Assembly (NCBI GenBank): GCA_019309145.1
Contig: JAFDGR010000005.1
Span: forward strand, 1-44,280
Length of the DNA stretch: 44,280 bases
From: Deltaproteobacteria bacterium
GTDB lineage: Bacteria > Desulfobacterota > DSM-4660 > Desulfatiglandales > Desulfatiglandaceae
Direction: 5' to 3'
The notes beneath the pieces were generated by a model. That model saw only the letters and a program-made list of their open reading frames with translations. It was not told the origin of the DNA and made no database searches. The position numbers and the translations under genes are program-made. The number at the start of each line of letters is the position of its first letter. Positions within the stretch are counted from its first letter, which is position 1. This document shows, one piece after another, positions 1 to 8,063 of this stretch.

Positions 1-30
1 AAGGTATCAGATTATAAATATGCTGAGTAG

Positions 31-108
31 GGTCATCGATGTCTTGGACTTTTCGACCCTTAAGGTCACCGATGTCTTGAGCCTTTTGGGTCATCGATGT
101 CCTGAGCC
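31..108. repeat. three degenerate short direct repeats
   Basis: Three copies of a roughly 20-bp unit beginning GGTCAtCGATGTC start at 31, 64 and 89. The copies differ at two to four positions and are 33 and 25 bp apart. They lie upstream of the TPR lipoprotein gene in a stretch with no coding signal. The spacing is too irregular and the unit too degenerate for a CRISPR array. They may be remnants of a tandem duplication or part of a repeat that continues left of the window. Confidence 0.5.
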
Positions 109-202
109 TTATCATTAAGGCTTTAGAAAATCTGAAAAGGATGAACAGTGAACCTTGAACTTAGAACCTGATAACCCGAACGAGATATAGAGTGAAACTT
201 CT

Positions 203-1968
203 ATGAACCACCAAAGACAAATCATATTGAGAGCCCTCGAGAATCTGAGCATTTTTGTTCTCTCGGCACTTCTCCTCTCATCGTGCGCCAGCCTTTCTCA
301 GAAACCCATCACAAGGCCACCGGTGAAAGAGAAACAAACCTTTGCCGTTCCCGGGCTGAAAAAGGAAAAAGATGCACTATCCAAGGCGTACACGGATTTT
401 ACCATGGCTATGCTGGCCATTGCCGATCGCCGGTATGAAAAGGCCCGGAGCTATCTCACAAAAGCAATTGAAAGAGACCCCGAAAGCATTTATCTGAACC
501 GCACCATGGCCCTGGTGCTCAAAAAATTGAAGGATTTGTCCTGTTTGCCAAGAAATGTGTTGCACTGGATAAAAAGGACGTCCGGCACCACATTCTGCTC
601 GCGGATCTCTACACGCTTGCCGGGAAAGATGACCTTGCCCTGAAAGAATACGAAGAAATACTGAAGGTAAAACCCCTGGACCAAAGAGCGAGGCTCATCC
701 TGGCCACCATCCTGATCAGGAAGCAGCGTTTCAAAGAAGCCTTGCCTCAACTCGACAGGCTCCTCCAGCAGAACTCCGACCTGGTGATCGCCTATTATTA
801 CCGCGGCCGAATTTATCTGGAATTGAAGCAATATGACAACGCCGAAAAGGCCTACCAGGATGCTCTTGACCGAAACGAGAGCCTTGAACCGGCGCTCTTT
901 GATTTGGGGACCCTCTATCAAATGACAAAAAAACCCCAGAAAGCGGTGGAAATCTATAAGAAACTGATCTCTTTCTATCCCGACAACCTGGTAACCAGAG
1001 AAAGGCTCGTGAACCTGTATCTGAAAATGGGACGCAAGAAGGAGGCCGAGAAAGAGACCCAGGAGATCAAAAACCATTCAAAACCAGGCGAACCCGGAAG
1101 GCAGGCCCTCGGACTGATCTACCTCCGGGAAGGAAAACTGGACGAATCTATTGAAGAACTTGAACTCATTGTCAAGGCATGGCCGAATGACTACAAGTCA
1201 AGGTATTACCTTGCCTCCGCGTATGAAAAAAGGGGGGATACAGACAAGGCATTAGAGCACTTCGGAATGATCAACCCCACTTCGGACTATTACACCAATG
1301 CCAGGTTGCACATGGCCTATCTGCTGCAGAGCCAGGAAAAATATGATGAGGCTATCAAGATTCTGAAAAAAATCATCATTGCAATACCGGAAAAAGCTGA
1401 AGCATCGCTCATGCTGGCGTCGATCTATGAAACGCAAGAAAAGTACGATAATGCTATTCCCATTGTCAAAAAAGGGCTTCGTCACGCCCCGAAAAATGTT
1501 GATCTTCTCTTCCGTTTGGGCGTGCTGTATGACAAGAAAGGAGACAAACCATCCTGTATTCAAGAGATGAAAGAAATACTGAAGATAGACCCAAATCACG
1601 CGGAGGCGCTCAATTACATCGCATATACCTATGCAGAAGCGGGCATCAATCTGGACGAGGCCCTCGCCATGCTCCAGAAGGCCCTTCAAATCAGGCCGAA
1701 CAGCGGCTATATCATTGACAGCCTCGGGTGGGTTTATTATCAGAAAGGGCTCTTTGACAAGGCATTGGAGTTATTGAAAAAGGCTGCAGAGTTGACCCCC
1801 GATGACCCGACCATAAATGAACACCTGGGCGATGTTTTCGTAAAAAAGGAAAGGTACGCTGCCGCACTCACGCGCTACAAAAAGGCCCTTTCTTTACATC
1901 ACCCCCATGAGGAGCAAATCAAAGAAAAAATCAGGGACCTTGAAAAGACCATGGAGCGCCTGAAATGA
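203..1968 (+). CDS. TPR-repeat outer-membrane lipoprotein, interrupted by a frameshift
   Basis: An N-terminal signal with the lipobox-like LLSSCAS (Cys near residue 28) points to a lipoprotein. Many tandem tetratricopeptide repeats follow, about ten by eye, including YYRGRIYLELKQYDNAEKA and ALNYIAYTYAEAG, which usually act as a protein-protein scaffold. The reading frame changes between about 520 and 545: frame 2 (start 203) runs through VLKKLK and then loses TPR character, whereas frame 1 resumes it at FAKKCVALDKKD and continues to the stop at 1968. A run of six A (521-526) sits at the junction. The defect may be a sequencing error, a real pseudogene or slippage. Without it the protein would be about 588 residues. 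Its stop overlaps the next start by four bases (ATGA), so the two genes are translationally coupled. The partner of this scaffold cannot be read from the sequence. Confidence 0.75.
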
Positions 1969-2777
1969 AAATGGTTCGGGAAGGCAGCCGCGTCTTGCTG
2001 CTCCTTTTCTGCCTTTCAGCGGTCGTTTTGTCGCAGGCCTGTATCCCCCCTGCATTCCTCGGTCCCCCGGCACCTCCGTACAGTGAAGATGTGATACACA
2101 CGATCCTGAACCGGGTAACCGCCCAGGGAAATCTCGTAAATACGCTTTTCTGCACGGGATCATTGATTTCAAAACAGGGGGAAATAGAACAGGAAGCAAA
2201 TATAGCAATCGTGGGGCAGAGGAGCCCTTTGCGGGTGAAAATGGAAATAACCCACCCGTGGGGCTCACCCATTGCCAATCTCCTTGTCGATGATGATCAC
2301 TTTACGCTCGTATTTTTTCCTGAAAAACGGATCTTCCTGGGATCGGTGAAAAAGGGAAAACCGACGCGTTCTTTCCCGGTTCCGCTGGACCCATCAGCCA
2401 TGTGGGCCTTTATCAGAGGGTACCCCCTGGTTCCGGTCTATAAAAAGGCCGACTCCCCGAAAAAAGGGGTCATTCGTCTCCTTGATGCCGGGAATATCCT
2501 GCTCCGGCGTCTTGACTTTGATCTCTCCCCGATCAGGCCGCAGGCATGCTATTTCCCTGCAATCGGGATGACCCAATATTACGAATCATTTGAAAAAGAT
2601 GACGCGGTCGAATACGCCCGGAAGGTGGTTTTAAAGGATACCTCGAAGCGAAAATCCCTCATCCTGCGGATCAAGCACGCCCTCTTTAATCCTCGCCTCC
2701 CTTCCGGTGTCTTTCAAGTGGCAAAACCGGAAAAATTCAAAACCATTATGCTTTCCCGGGAAACGAAACAACAGTAA
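1965..2777 (+). CDS. lipoprotein of LolA/LolB-like fold (DUF4292-type)
   Basis: This 270-residue protein has an N-terminal hydrophobic signal (VLLLLFCLSAVVLSQAC) ending in a likely lipidated Cys26. The body alternates short beta strands with the pattern seen in LolB and DUF4292 proteins: an N-terminal helix, then GSLISKQGEIEQEANIAI and a strand-rich domain with HPWGSPIANLLVDDD. LolA/LolB-fold proteins bind lipid or lipoprotein acyl chains at the outer membrane. The gene starts inside the stop of the TPR lipoprotein gene, so the two are probably made together as an envelope pair. The family call rests on fold-like pattern and lipobox, so the exact role is inferred. Confidence 0.7.
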   Translation: MKMVREGSRVLLLLFCLSAVVLSQACIPPAFLGPPAPPYSEDVIHTILNRVTAQGNLVNTLFCTGSLISKQGEIEQEANIAIVGQRSPLRVKMEITHPWGSPIANLLVDDDHFTLVFFPEKRIFLGSVKKGKPTRSFPVPLDPSAMWAFIRGYPLVPVYKKADSPKKGVIRLLDAGNILLRRLDFDLSPIRPQACYFPAIGMTQYYESFEKDDAVEYARKVVLKDTSKRKSLILRIKHALFNPRLPSGVFQVAKPEKFKTIMLSRETKQQ

Positions 2778-2830
2778 AAAAACCAAAAAGGCCCTTCTTT
2801 TGCGCCAAGCTTCCCGAACCGGTCTTTTTC

Positions 2831-3715
2831 TCACTCTTTGAACACGATCTCGTGGAATTCGACAGTCTCAAGATCGACCCGAAGCATCCTGTTCCTGAGA
2901 AGCTTTCCCCTGTCCAGGAGGATCTTAAGGACTTCCATGACCTGCAAGGTTGCTATGAGGCAAGGGGCGACCGCAGGAACACCAAAGACCGCCTCCGGAC
3001 GTTTTTCCGGCTCCCGTGTGGTCCTGTCCTTTCCATAGAGGAGTTCGAGACCCTGGTCGCCCGGAAAGATGGACATAATCTGCCCCTCAAAGCCGGCAAC
3101 CGCACCGTGGACCAGAGGAATGTTCAGATCCCTTGTGATCTCTTCAGCAATGAAGCGATCCGCCACATTATCAAGGGCATCCACCACCACCTGGCATCCC
3201 ACGAGGATTTCCTGCCCGTTCACGGCATCCAGGCGTACCTGATGCGCAATAACTTCCACCCCAGGATTTACTGAAGCCACTGCAGAACGTGCCTCCAGGG
3301 CCTTGCTCAATCCCCTGTTCTTGATGGTTGAGAGGGCCTGGCGGTTCTGATTGGTTTCATCAAAGGCGTCTCCATCCACAACCACGAGGCTGCCGATCCC
3401 CAACCGTGCAAGGAGGAGGATGATATGCCCTCCCAGACCACCCGCTCCTATAACAGCGACCCGGGATTCTGCCAGCTTCAATTGCATGGCCGGCGTGACT
3501 GAATCCCGATTTCGAAGGTACCGATAAGGAAGTATCCCCTGCCTGAGCGCGGTGACATAGACATTCGCATGCCTCTGTCCATGCATGGAGCACAACCGCT
3601 CAACATCCTCCTCCTGCAGCACTTTTACCTCACGCCCTGCGGGGTCTTTCACGCTTCGGGCAAATGCCTGAACCGCCTCCTCCGGCAAGGTGGTATTTTT
3701 CTCATTCCCTGTCAA
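2831..3715 (-). CDS. ThiF/MoeB-family adenylyltransferase of the AOR locus
   Basis: This is an E1-like enzyme expected to adenylate the C-terminus of a ubiquitin-like sulfur carrier (MoaD type) for pterin cofactor synthesis. The Rossmann ATP-binding motif GAGGLGG lies near residue 95, followed by VVVDGDAFDETNQNRQ with the conserved Asp and Arg, then DALDNVADR. The two zinc-binding CxxC pairs of classical MoeB are not visible. I take the TTG at 3715 as the start because GGGGGAGGA lies just upstream; the frame stays open to 3928, but that part overlaps moaD and is not MoeB-like. The result is 294 residues, overlapping the upstream MoaD gene by 14 bp. It is the last gene of the leftward moaD-moaD-moeB operon opposite aor, so it probably serves the tungstopterin cofactor of AOR. 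Confidence 0.85.
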   Translation of the reverse strand: MTGNEKNTTLPEEAVQAFARSVKDPAGREVKVLQEEDVERLCSMHGQRHANVYVTALRQGILPYRYLRNRDSVTPAMQLKLAESRVAVIGAGGLGGHIILLLARLGIGSLVVVDGDAFDETNQNRQALSTIKNRGLSKALEARSAVASVNPGVEVIAHQVRLDAVNGQEILVGCQVVVDALDNVADRFIAEEITRDLNIPLVHGAVAGFEGQIMSIFPGDQGLELLYGKDRTTREPEKRPEAVFGVPAVAPCLIATLQVMEVLKILLDRGKLLRNRMLRVDLETVEFHEIVFKE

Positions 3716-4055
3716 CGGTTCCTCCCCCCTCTTTTTTTCTTTTTGCCGCTGCCTTTCGCCCCTCCTTCCATATGCCGAGAAATGCCCTGTAAGGTCCGGG
3801 AGTACCATAAGGCAGAAACGCGAGGCGGTCCCCCGGATGAACCGGATCATAGATATTCTGCACGTGCCCATTGCAGAAAACCGCTTCCACGTCTGCCGGA
3901 GGAAGGCCCAGTTCACGGGCAAGGTCAAAGGCCCGGCTTTGATCCTGTTTCACGGGCATTTCCATAACCGCGGGCAGTCCTTGCTCCTCCAGGTGGCGGC
4001 GCAGGTTCCCAAACACTCTGACTTCAATTGTTTTTTCATTCACATCAGTTTTCAT
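3702..4055 (-). CDS. MoaD/Mut7-C-like ubiquitin-fold protein with extended C-terminus
   Basis: This 117-residue beta-grasp protein reads IEVRVFGNLRRHLEEQG, then LGLPPADVEAVFCNG and the end-of-fold motif HPGDRLAFLPYGTPGPYR. True MoaD proteins stop at a Gly-Gly at this point. This one continues through a Lys/Arg-rich tail and has no terminal diglycine, although GGG occurs eight residues from the end. It therefore resembles the ubiquitin-like Mut7-C group more than a standard sulfur carrier. The ATG at 4055 follows the preceding MoaD stop by one base, and its ribosome site GGCGGAGGA is made from the Gly codons that end that MoaD. A specificity or targeting role in cofactor delivery to AOR is inferred from position only. 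Confidence 0.75.
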   Translation of the reverse strand: MKTDVNEKTIEVRVFGNLRRHLEEQGLPAVMEMPVKQDQSRAFDLARELGLPPADVEAVFCNGHVQNIYDPVHPGDRLAFLPYGTPGPYRAFLGIWKEGRKAAAKRKKEGGGTVDRE

Positions 4056-4056
4056 G

Positions 4057-4296
4057 TCATCCTCCGCCGACCGGGGGGAAAAGAGCAACCCGGTCGCCTT
4101 CCTCCACGTGGTGATCCATCCCAACCCTTTTCCCGTTGATCATGGCAATCTTCACGGCTTCAGCGGGTATTTTCAGCTCTTCGCAAAGATCTTTCACAGA
4201 AATTGGGTGTTCAATTGTTCTCTGAACCCCTGCAAGGGGATCATAGTGCGGCACATATTTCCGCAGTGATGAACTGAGCAAGATCCTGATGGACAT
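4057..4296 (-). CDS. MoaD-type ubiquitin-like sulfur carrier
   Basis: This 79-residue protein has the MoaD/ThiS beta-grasp pattern (MSIRILLSSSLRKYV, then AINGKRVGMDHHVEEGDRV in outline) and ends ALFPPVGGG. The terminal Gly-Gly is the site that MoeB-like enzymes adenylate and then thiocarboxylate to supply dithiolene sulfur. The ATG at 4296 is chosen because GGAGGG lies seven bases upstream; the frame extends to 4380 but without a ribosome site. It is the first gene of the leftward AOR accessory operon and lies about 30 bp from a strong promoter. The codons for its final glycines double as the ribosome site of the next gene. Confidence 0.88.
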   Translation of the reverse strand: MSIRILLSSSLRKYVPHYDPLAGVQRTIEHPISVKDLCEELKIPAEAVKIAMINGKRVGMDHHVEEGDRVALFPPVGGG

Positions 4297-4323
4297 AGCC
4301 CACCCTCCGAATACATCCGGCCC

Positions 4324-4352
4324 ATTATCCCTGACCATCCAGGGAGTGTCAA
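4324..4352 (-). promoter_or_regulatory. sigma70-type promoter of the moaD-moaD-moeB operon
   Basis: Read on the minus strand, TTGACA (4352-4347) is followed after exactly 17 bases by GATAAT (4329-4324). The start codon at 4296 is 27 bases below the -10 box, which leaves a leader of about 20 nt. This is the best promoter match in the divergent region. Confidence 0.65.
4328..4345. promoter_or_regulatory. palindromic operator candidate in the moaD promoter spacer
   Basis: The perfect inverted repeat TCCCTG-N6-CAGGGA fills the spacer between the -35 and -10 boxes of the moaD promoter. A dimeric repressor bound here would exclude RNA polymerase, as in classical operators. The regulator is unknown; tungstate or molybdate control is only a guess from the neighbouring genes. 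Confidence 0.45.
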
Positions 4353-4690
4353 TAGCTTCCTCGGAAACGGCTTGTGTCAAATTTGATCTAACCTCTTGAT
4401 TATCTATTAAAAAACGCCTTGAAAGACCTATTTTTTTATGCCATTATGAAACAGAAAAGGTCAAAGGTGAAAGGCTGACCGTTAGCGGCTGAATGCCAAT
4501 TGCCGAAAACATACTGAGTATCGGTTTGAAAGAATTCAATATTATATTATTACACTCTTGTCCAAAATCGGTGTTCCCTGCTTGCGTGGTCTCAATATGT
4601 TCATATTGTTGTGTATCGAGGCACCTCGTGCGAATCGGTTTGAAAGGATTTAATATATTATTAACAGGGTAACTATGAAAGGAGGCAGCT
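4353..4690. promoter_or_regulatory. aor upstream region with a palindrome and duplicated 30-bp element
   Basis: No gene is supported here; a minus-strand frame at 4444-4734 has no family features and overlaps aor. Two near-identical AT-rich elements beginning TCGGTTTGAAAG lie at 4520-4551 and 4635-4663, 115 bp apart. Between them is a perfect 16-bp palindrome, CAATATG-TT-CATATTG (4593-4608). The downstream copy ends 27 bp before the aor start. The arrangement suggests paired activator sites or duplicated promoters for aor; no convincing -10/-35 pair could be fixed for the rightward direction. Confidence 0.5.
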
Positions 4691-6421
4691 ATGTTCAAAA
4701 TCATTCGCGTCAACATGTCTGATCTTTCAATCAAGACCGAGGATATCCCCGAGGCCTACCAGGGACTCGGCGGAAGAGGACTTACTTCGGCCGTCGTGGC
4801 AAACGAGGTGGACCCCACCTGCTCCCCTATCGGCCCCAACAACAAGCTCGTCTTTGCACCGGGTCTCCTGGGCGGGACGAACTGTGCGAATTCAGGCCGT
4901 ATTTCCGTTGGTGCCAAGAGTCCCCTCACCGGGGGCATCAAGGAGTCAAATTCAGGCGGCCAGGCCGGTGGATATCTTTCCCGGCTGGGCATTGCCGCCA
5001 TCATTATCGAAGGCATGGCTGAAGAGGGAAAACTCTACAAGCTTTACGTGGGCAAGGACAAACAGGAGCTCTCAGCGGCAGACGATCTCAAGGGACTGGG
5101 CAACTATGCCACGGTGGACAAATTGAAAAGGGCATTCGGGGACAAGGCCGGCTTCGTAAGCATCGGCCAGGCAGGAGAAATGAAGCTTCCTGCCGCCAGC
5201 GTGGCCTTTACCGACCGGGAAGTCAGACCCACCCGGCACGCGGGTCGCGGGGGACTCGGTGCGGTGATGGGCTCCAAGGGACTCAAGGCAATCGTAATCG
5301 ATCCTGCCGAGGGTGAACTGGCCCCGCTGGTGGACAAGGAAGCCTTCAAGGCTGCTGCCAAACGGTTTGCCAAGGCCCTGCAGGACCACCCGGTCACGAG
5401 CCAGGGTCTCACCAACTACGGCACTGATATCCTTATCAACATCATCAATGAGGCAGGTGCTTTACCCACCCGCAATTTCAGTTCCGGCCGGTTTGAAACT
5501 GCTGACAAGGTGGGAGGGGAATCACTCAATAAAATCACCGTGGAACGGAAGGGAAATCCCACCCGTGGCTGCATGTCAGGATGCATCATCCGCTGCTCCG
5601 GTGACTACCTGGACAAAAACGGCGACTTTCTCTCCAAATGGCCCGAATATGAGACGGTCTGGGCCTGGGGCCCCAACTGCGAGATTGACGACCTGGATGC
5701 CATCGCGAGGATGGACCGCGCTTGTGATGATTTTGGGCTGGATACCATTGAAACGGGCAATGCCATTGCGGTTGCCATGGAAGGCGGCGTCAAGCCATTC
5801 GGTGATGTTGCCGGGGCAGAAGAACTCCTTGCCGAAATCGGCAAAGGAAGCCCCCTGGGTCGTCTCTTAGGTTCCGGGGCGGGCGCCGTGGGCAAGGCCT
5901 TTGGCGTAAGGAGGGTGCCCGTGGTCAAAAACCAGGCATTACCGGCCTATGACCCACGGGCGGTGAAGGGTGTCGGCGTCACGTATGCCACCTCTACCAT
6001 GGGCGCGGATCACACGGCCGGATACGCGGTCGCGACCAATATCATGAACGTCGGAGGAAGCCTGGATCCCTTGAAACCTGAAGGTCAGGTAGAACTTTCC
6101 AAAGGCCTCCAGGTGGCCACCGCGGCCATTGACACTGCCGGTCTGTGTCTGTTTGTGGCCTTCCCGGTCATGGACATGCCCGATGCCCTGATCGCCATCG
6201 TGGACATGCTGAATGCCAAGTACGGGCTTTCCATGACCGCGGATGACGTCACGGCCCTTGGCCAGAAGGTCCTGCAGATCGAACGGGATTTCAATGCCCG
6301 AGCGGGCTTTACCGCGGCGGATGACCGGCTGCCGGAATTCTTTTGCCAGGAAAAGCTCCCGCCCCATGACGTGGTCTTTGATGTGCCGGACGAGGAACTG
6401 GACACGGTCTTCAAATTCTAA
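4691..6421 (+). CDS. aor: tungsten-dependent aldehyde:ferredoxin oxidoreductase
   Basis: This 576-residue enzyme oxidises aldehydes to carboxylic acids with ferredoxin, or reduces acids in reverse, using a tungsten bis-pyranopterin and one [4Fe-4S] cluster in the cytoplasm. Domain 1 holds GLGGRGLTS and GRISVGAKSPLTGG, typical of the pterin-binding AOR N-terminal domain, and HAGRGGLGAVMGSKGLKAI. The cluster cysteines are Cys294, Cys298 and Cys302 (RGCMSGCIIRC) with the distant fourth at about Cys486 (GLCLF). The pterin signature DTIETGN is near residue 351. Length fits the family (about 600). The start is supported by AAAGGAGG five bases upstream. The divergent moaD/moeB genes supply cofactor functions. 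The natural aldehyde cannot be told from sequence. Confidence 0.95.
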   Translation: MFKIIRVNMSDLSIKTEDIPEAYQGLGGRGLTSAVVANEVDPTCSPIGPNNKLVFAPGLLGGTNCANSGRISVGAKSPLTGGIKESNSGGQAGGYLSRLGIAAIIIEGMAEEGKLYKLYVGKDKQELSAADDLKGLGNYATVDKLKRAFGDKAGFVSIGQAGEMKLPAASVAFTDREVRPTRHAGRGGLGAVMGSKGLKAIVIDPAEGELAPLVDKEAFKAAAKRFAKALQDHPVTSQGLTNYGTDILINIINEAGALPTRNFSSGRFETADKVGGESLNKITVERKGNPTRGCMSGCIIRCSGDYLDKNGDFLSKWPEYETVWAWGPNCEIDDLDAIARMDRACDDFGLDTIETGNAIAVAMEGGVKPFGDVAGAEELLAEIGKGSPLGRLLGSGAGAVGKAFGVRRVPVVKNQALPAYDPRAVKGVGVTYATSTMGADHTAGYAVATNIMNVGGSLDPLKPEGQVELSKGLQVATAAIDTAGLCLFVAFPVMDMPDALIAIVDMLNAKYGLSMTADDVTALGQKVLQIERDFNARAGFTAADDRLPEFFCQEKLPPHDVVFDVPDEELDTVFKF

Positions 6422-6434
6422 CTCAAATGTTCCT

Positions 6435-6473
6435 GTTTCCCCCGCCCGTGTATCTCAGCGGGGCAGGGGAAAC
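6435..6473 (+). terminator. hairpin terminator candidate after aor
   Basis: Arms GTTTCCCCCGCCC (6435-6447) and the matching GGGGCAGGGGAAAC (6460-6473) pair over 12 to 13 positions with one mismatch, starting 13 bases after the aor stop. There is no T-run downstream, so the mode of termination is uncertain; it may instead protect the mRNA 3' end. Confidence 0.5.
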
Positions 6474-6649
6474 CCAACAATCCACTACCAGCCAGAGTCT
6501 CATTCTGCTGAAGAGGGTCGGGCTCAGAAAAGGAATTGACAAGCCCCCCGACCGCCTTGCTGAGCAGCTATTGCCGCCGCAAGTGCACCATTGTGCTCGC
6601 AAAAAGATTGCTGTGTCCCTTGTTTTTTCTCCTCTAGTACGAGACACGC

Positions 6650-7192
6650 TTAGAACTTCCCTTCGTGGGTGAACTCTCCTATGGCACGCCGTTTCGGGGC
6701 GGATGATCCCTTGGCTGGATAGCCGAGGGGAATCAGACTGACCAGCTCATACCCGTCAGGCACCCCCAACACCCCCTTTGCCTTGTCATGATCCAGGAGT
6801 CCTATCACCACGGTTCCTAAGCCCTGTGCATACGCGGCCAGGCAGATGGACTGTGTCGCGATTCCCAGGTCATACATGAACCAGTCTCCGAACTTGGTGG
6901 TGACCTGGTCCTTGTAATACCCTGAACTCTGGAGTTTCCCGCACAGGGCAAGCACGACCGGCGCCTGGACGAGCGCCTTTGCACCCGGATTTGTCGGCGG
7001 CAGGGTCTCTTTCAACCGTTCTTTTGTGTCGCCGTCCCTCACCACCACAACTTCCCAGCACTGGGTATTGGCCCAGGAAGGTGACCATTGCACAGCTTCC
7101 AGGACCTGGTTCAGGATCCCCTCCGGAATTTCCTTTTCCTCGTATCTCCGTATACTCCTTCTTCCTTTCAAAATTTCCATAAAATCAGTCAT
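6650..7192 (-). CDS. nitroreductase-family flavoprotein
   Basis: This 180-residue protein has the nitroreductase fold signature: FMEILKGRRSIRRYEEKEIP at the N-terminus, with the Arg-Arg-Ser-Ile-Arg FMN phosphate contacts, then AVQWSPSWANTQCWEVVVV and GLGTVVIGL. Members bind FMN and reduce nitro groups, quinones or other small electrophiles with NAD(P)H. Length is normal for the short subfamily. A ribosome site AAGGAG lies six bases upstream of the ATG. It is the last gene of a leftward tlpA-amidohydrolase-nitroreductase operon, 25 bp after the amidohydrolase. The substrate is unknown. Confidence 0.88.
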   Translation of the reverse strand: MTDFMEILKGRRSIRRYEEKEIPEGILNQVLEAVQWSPSWANTQCWEVVVVRDGDTKERLKETLPPTNPGAKALVQAPVVLALCGKLQSSGYYKDQVTTKFGDWFMYDLGIATQSICLAAYAQGLGTVVIGLLDHDKAKGVLGVPDGYELVSLIPLGYPAKGSSAPKRRAIGEFTHEGKF

Positions 7193-7217
7193 ATTTTTCT
7201 CCTTCCTTTGAACTCAA

Positions 7218-8063
7218 CTATTCTTCCAGATGCAGCAGCAGCGCTGCATTATTCCCTGAAACCTGATCAAATTCCTCCCCTGACAATCCCGCCTTCTCCA
7301 TCTCTTCGAAATATCTTGAGGGGCCCAGGAGCGGATAATCGCTGCCCAAAAGAATCTTCTCAAAACCCACAATACTCCCCACCACAGGATAAATTTCCGG
7401 GTCATAGAGATAGGGTGATGCCGCCGTGTCAAACCACACGTTTTCGAGTGCTCCTTTCACTTCCCGCTTCATGAGCGCGTAGAAAGGCAGCCCGCCACCC
7501 CAGTGCGCAAGGATAATCCGGTTTGAGGAATACCTCTTGATGAACCCGTAGATCTGCCCGAGCGTCATGGGCGTTTTGCCTGGATACTGGTGGCCGACTG
7601 GCTCGTTGGTGTGCAGGAGGACAATCGCGTCACGATCAAGGGTGATTGCCATGACCTCTTTCAGCATGTCGGAGATTTCCGCAGTGAGCCCATCGCCGTA
7701 TACAGCCAGCTCTCCAACGCCGGCAAGTCCCGCGTTGAGGCAGCGCTCAGTCTCTTTCGCCGCCTCCCGCAGAAGGGGAGAAAAACAACCCAAACCAACC
7801 AGGCGACCCGGATACCGGTGAACCGCGTCCAGCACGTAATCGTTATGGCGCCTTACTCGATCAGCGTCCTCCCAGGGAAATCCGAAAATAACCGCCTTAT
7901 CGATCCCTGCCTCGTCCATGTGTTGCAGCAGCTCTGAAACACCGGCAAGTCTCGCCCGGGGTGAATCATACAGTGTCCTGAAGGCTGGTTCGCCGGAGAA
8001 GTATCGTGATCGTTCCTGCCTGAAGGGAGGAGGAAAAACATGGGTATGAACGTCTATTTTCAT
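7218..8063 (-). CDS. amidohydrolase-family TIM-barrel metal-dependent hydrolase
   Basis: This 281-residue protein belongs to the amidohydrolase_2 group (PF04909 type). MKIDVHTHVFPP provides the HxH metal ligands on strand 1, LLHTNEP a middle-barrel His, ILAHWGGG the strand-6 His and ILLGSDYP the strand-8 Asp. Family members hydrolyse or decarboxylate ring or acid substrates; the reaction here cannot be told. The start overlaps the stop of tlpA by four bases, so the two are translationally coupled. Confidence 0.85.
   Translation of the reverse strand: MKIDVHTHVFPPPFRQERSRYFSGEPAFRTLYDSPRARLAGVSELLQHMDEAGIDKAVIFGFPWEDADRVRRHNDYVLDAVHRYPGRLVGLGCFSPLLREAAKETERCLNAGLAGVGELAVYGDGLTAEISDMLKEVMAITLDRDAIVLLHTNEPVGHQYPGKTPMTLGQIYGFIKRYSSNRIILAHWGGGLPFYALMKREVKGALENVWFDTAASPYLYDPEIYPVVGSIVGFEKILLGSDYPLLGPSRYFEEMEKAGLSGEEFDQVSGNNAALLLHLEE

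Noticed and set aside
31-108. CRISPR array at the left edge
   Set aside because: Only three degenerate units with spacings of 33 and 25 bp and no distinct spacers.
4324-4380. Upstream extension of the first MoaD to 4380
   Set aside because: The added 28 residues lie over the promoter and the ATG at 4296 has a good ribosome site and matches the family start.
4444-4734. 96-codon minus-strand frame in the aor upstream region
   Set aside because: It includes the duplicated AT-rich elements, overlaps the aor start and has repetitive, motif-free sequence; regulatory DNA explains it better.
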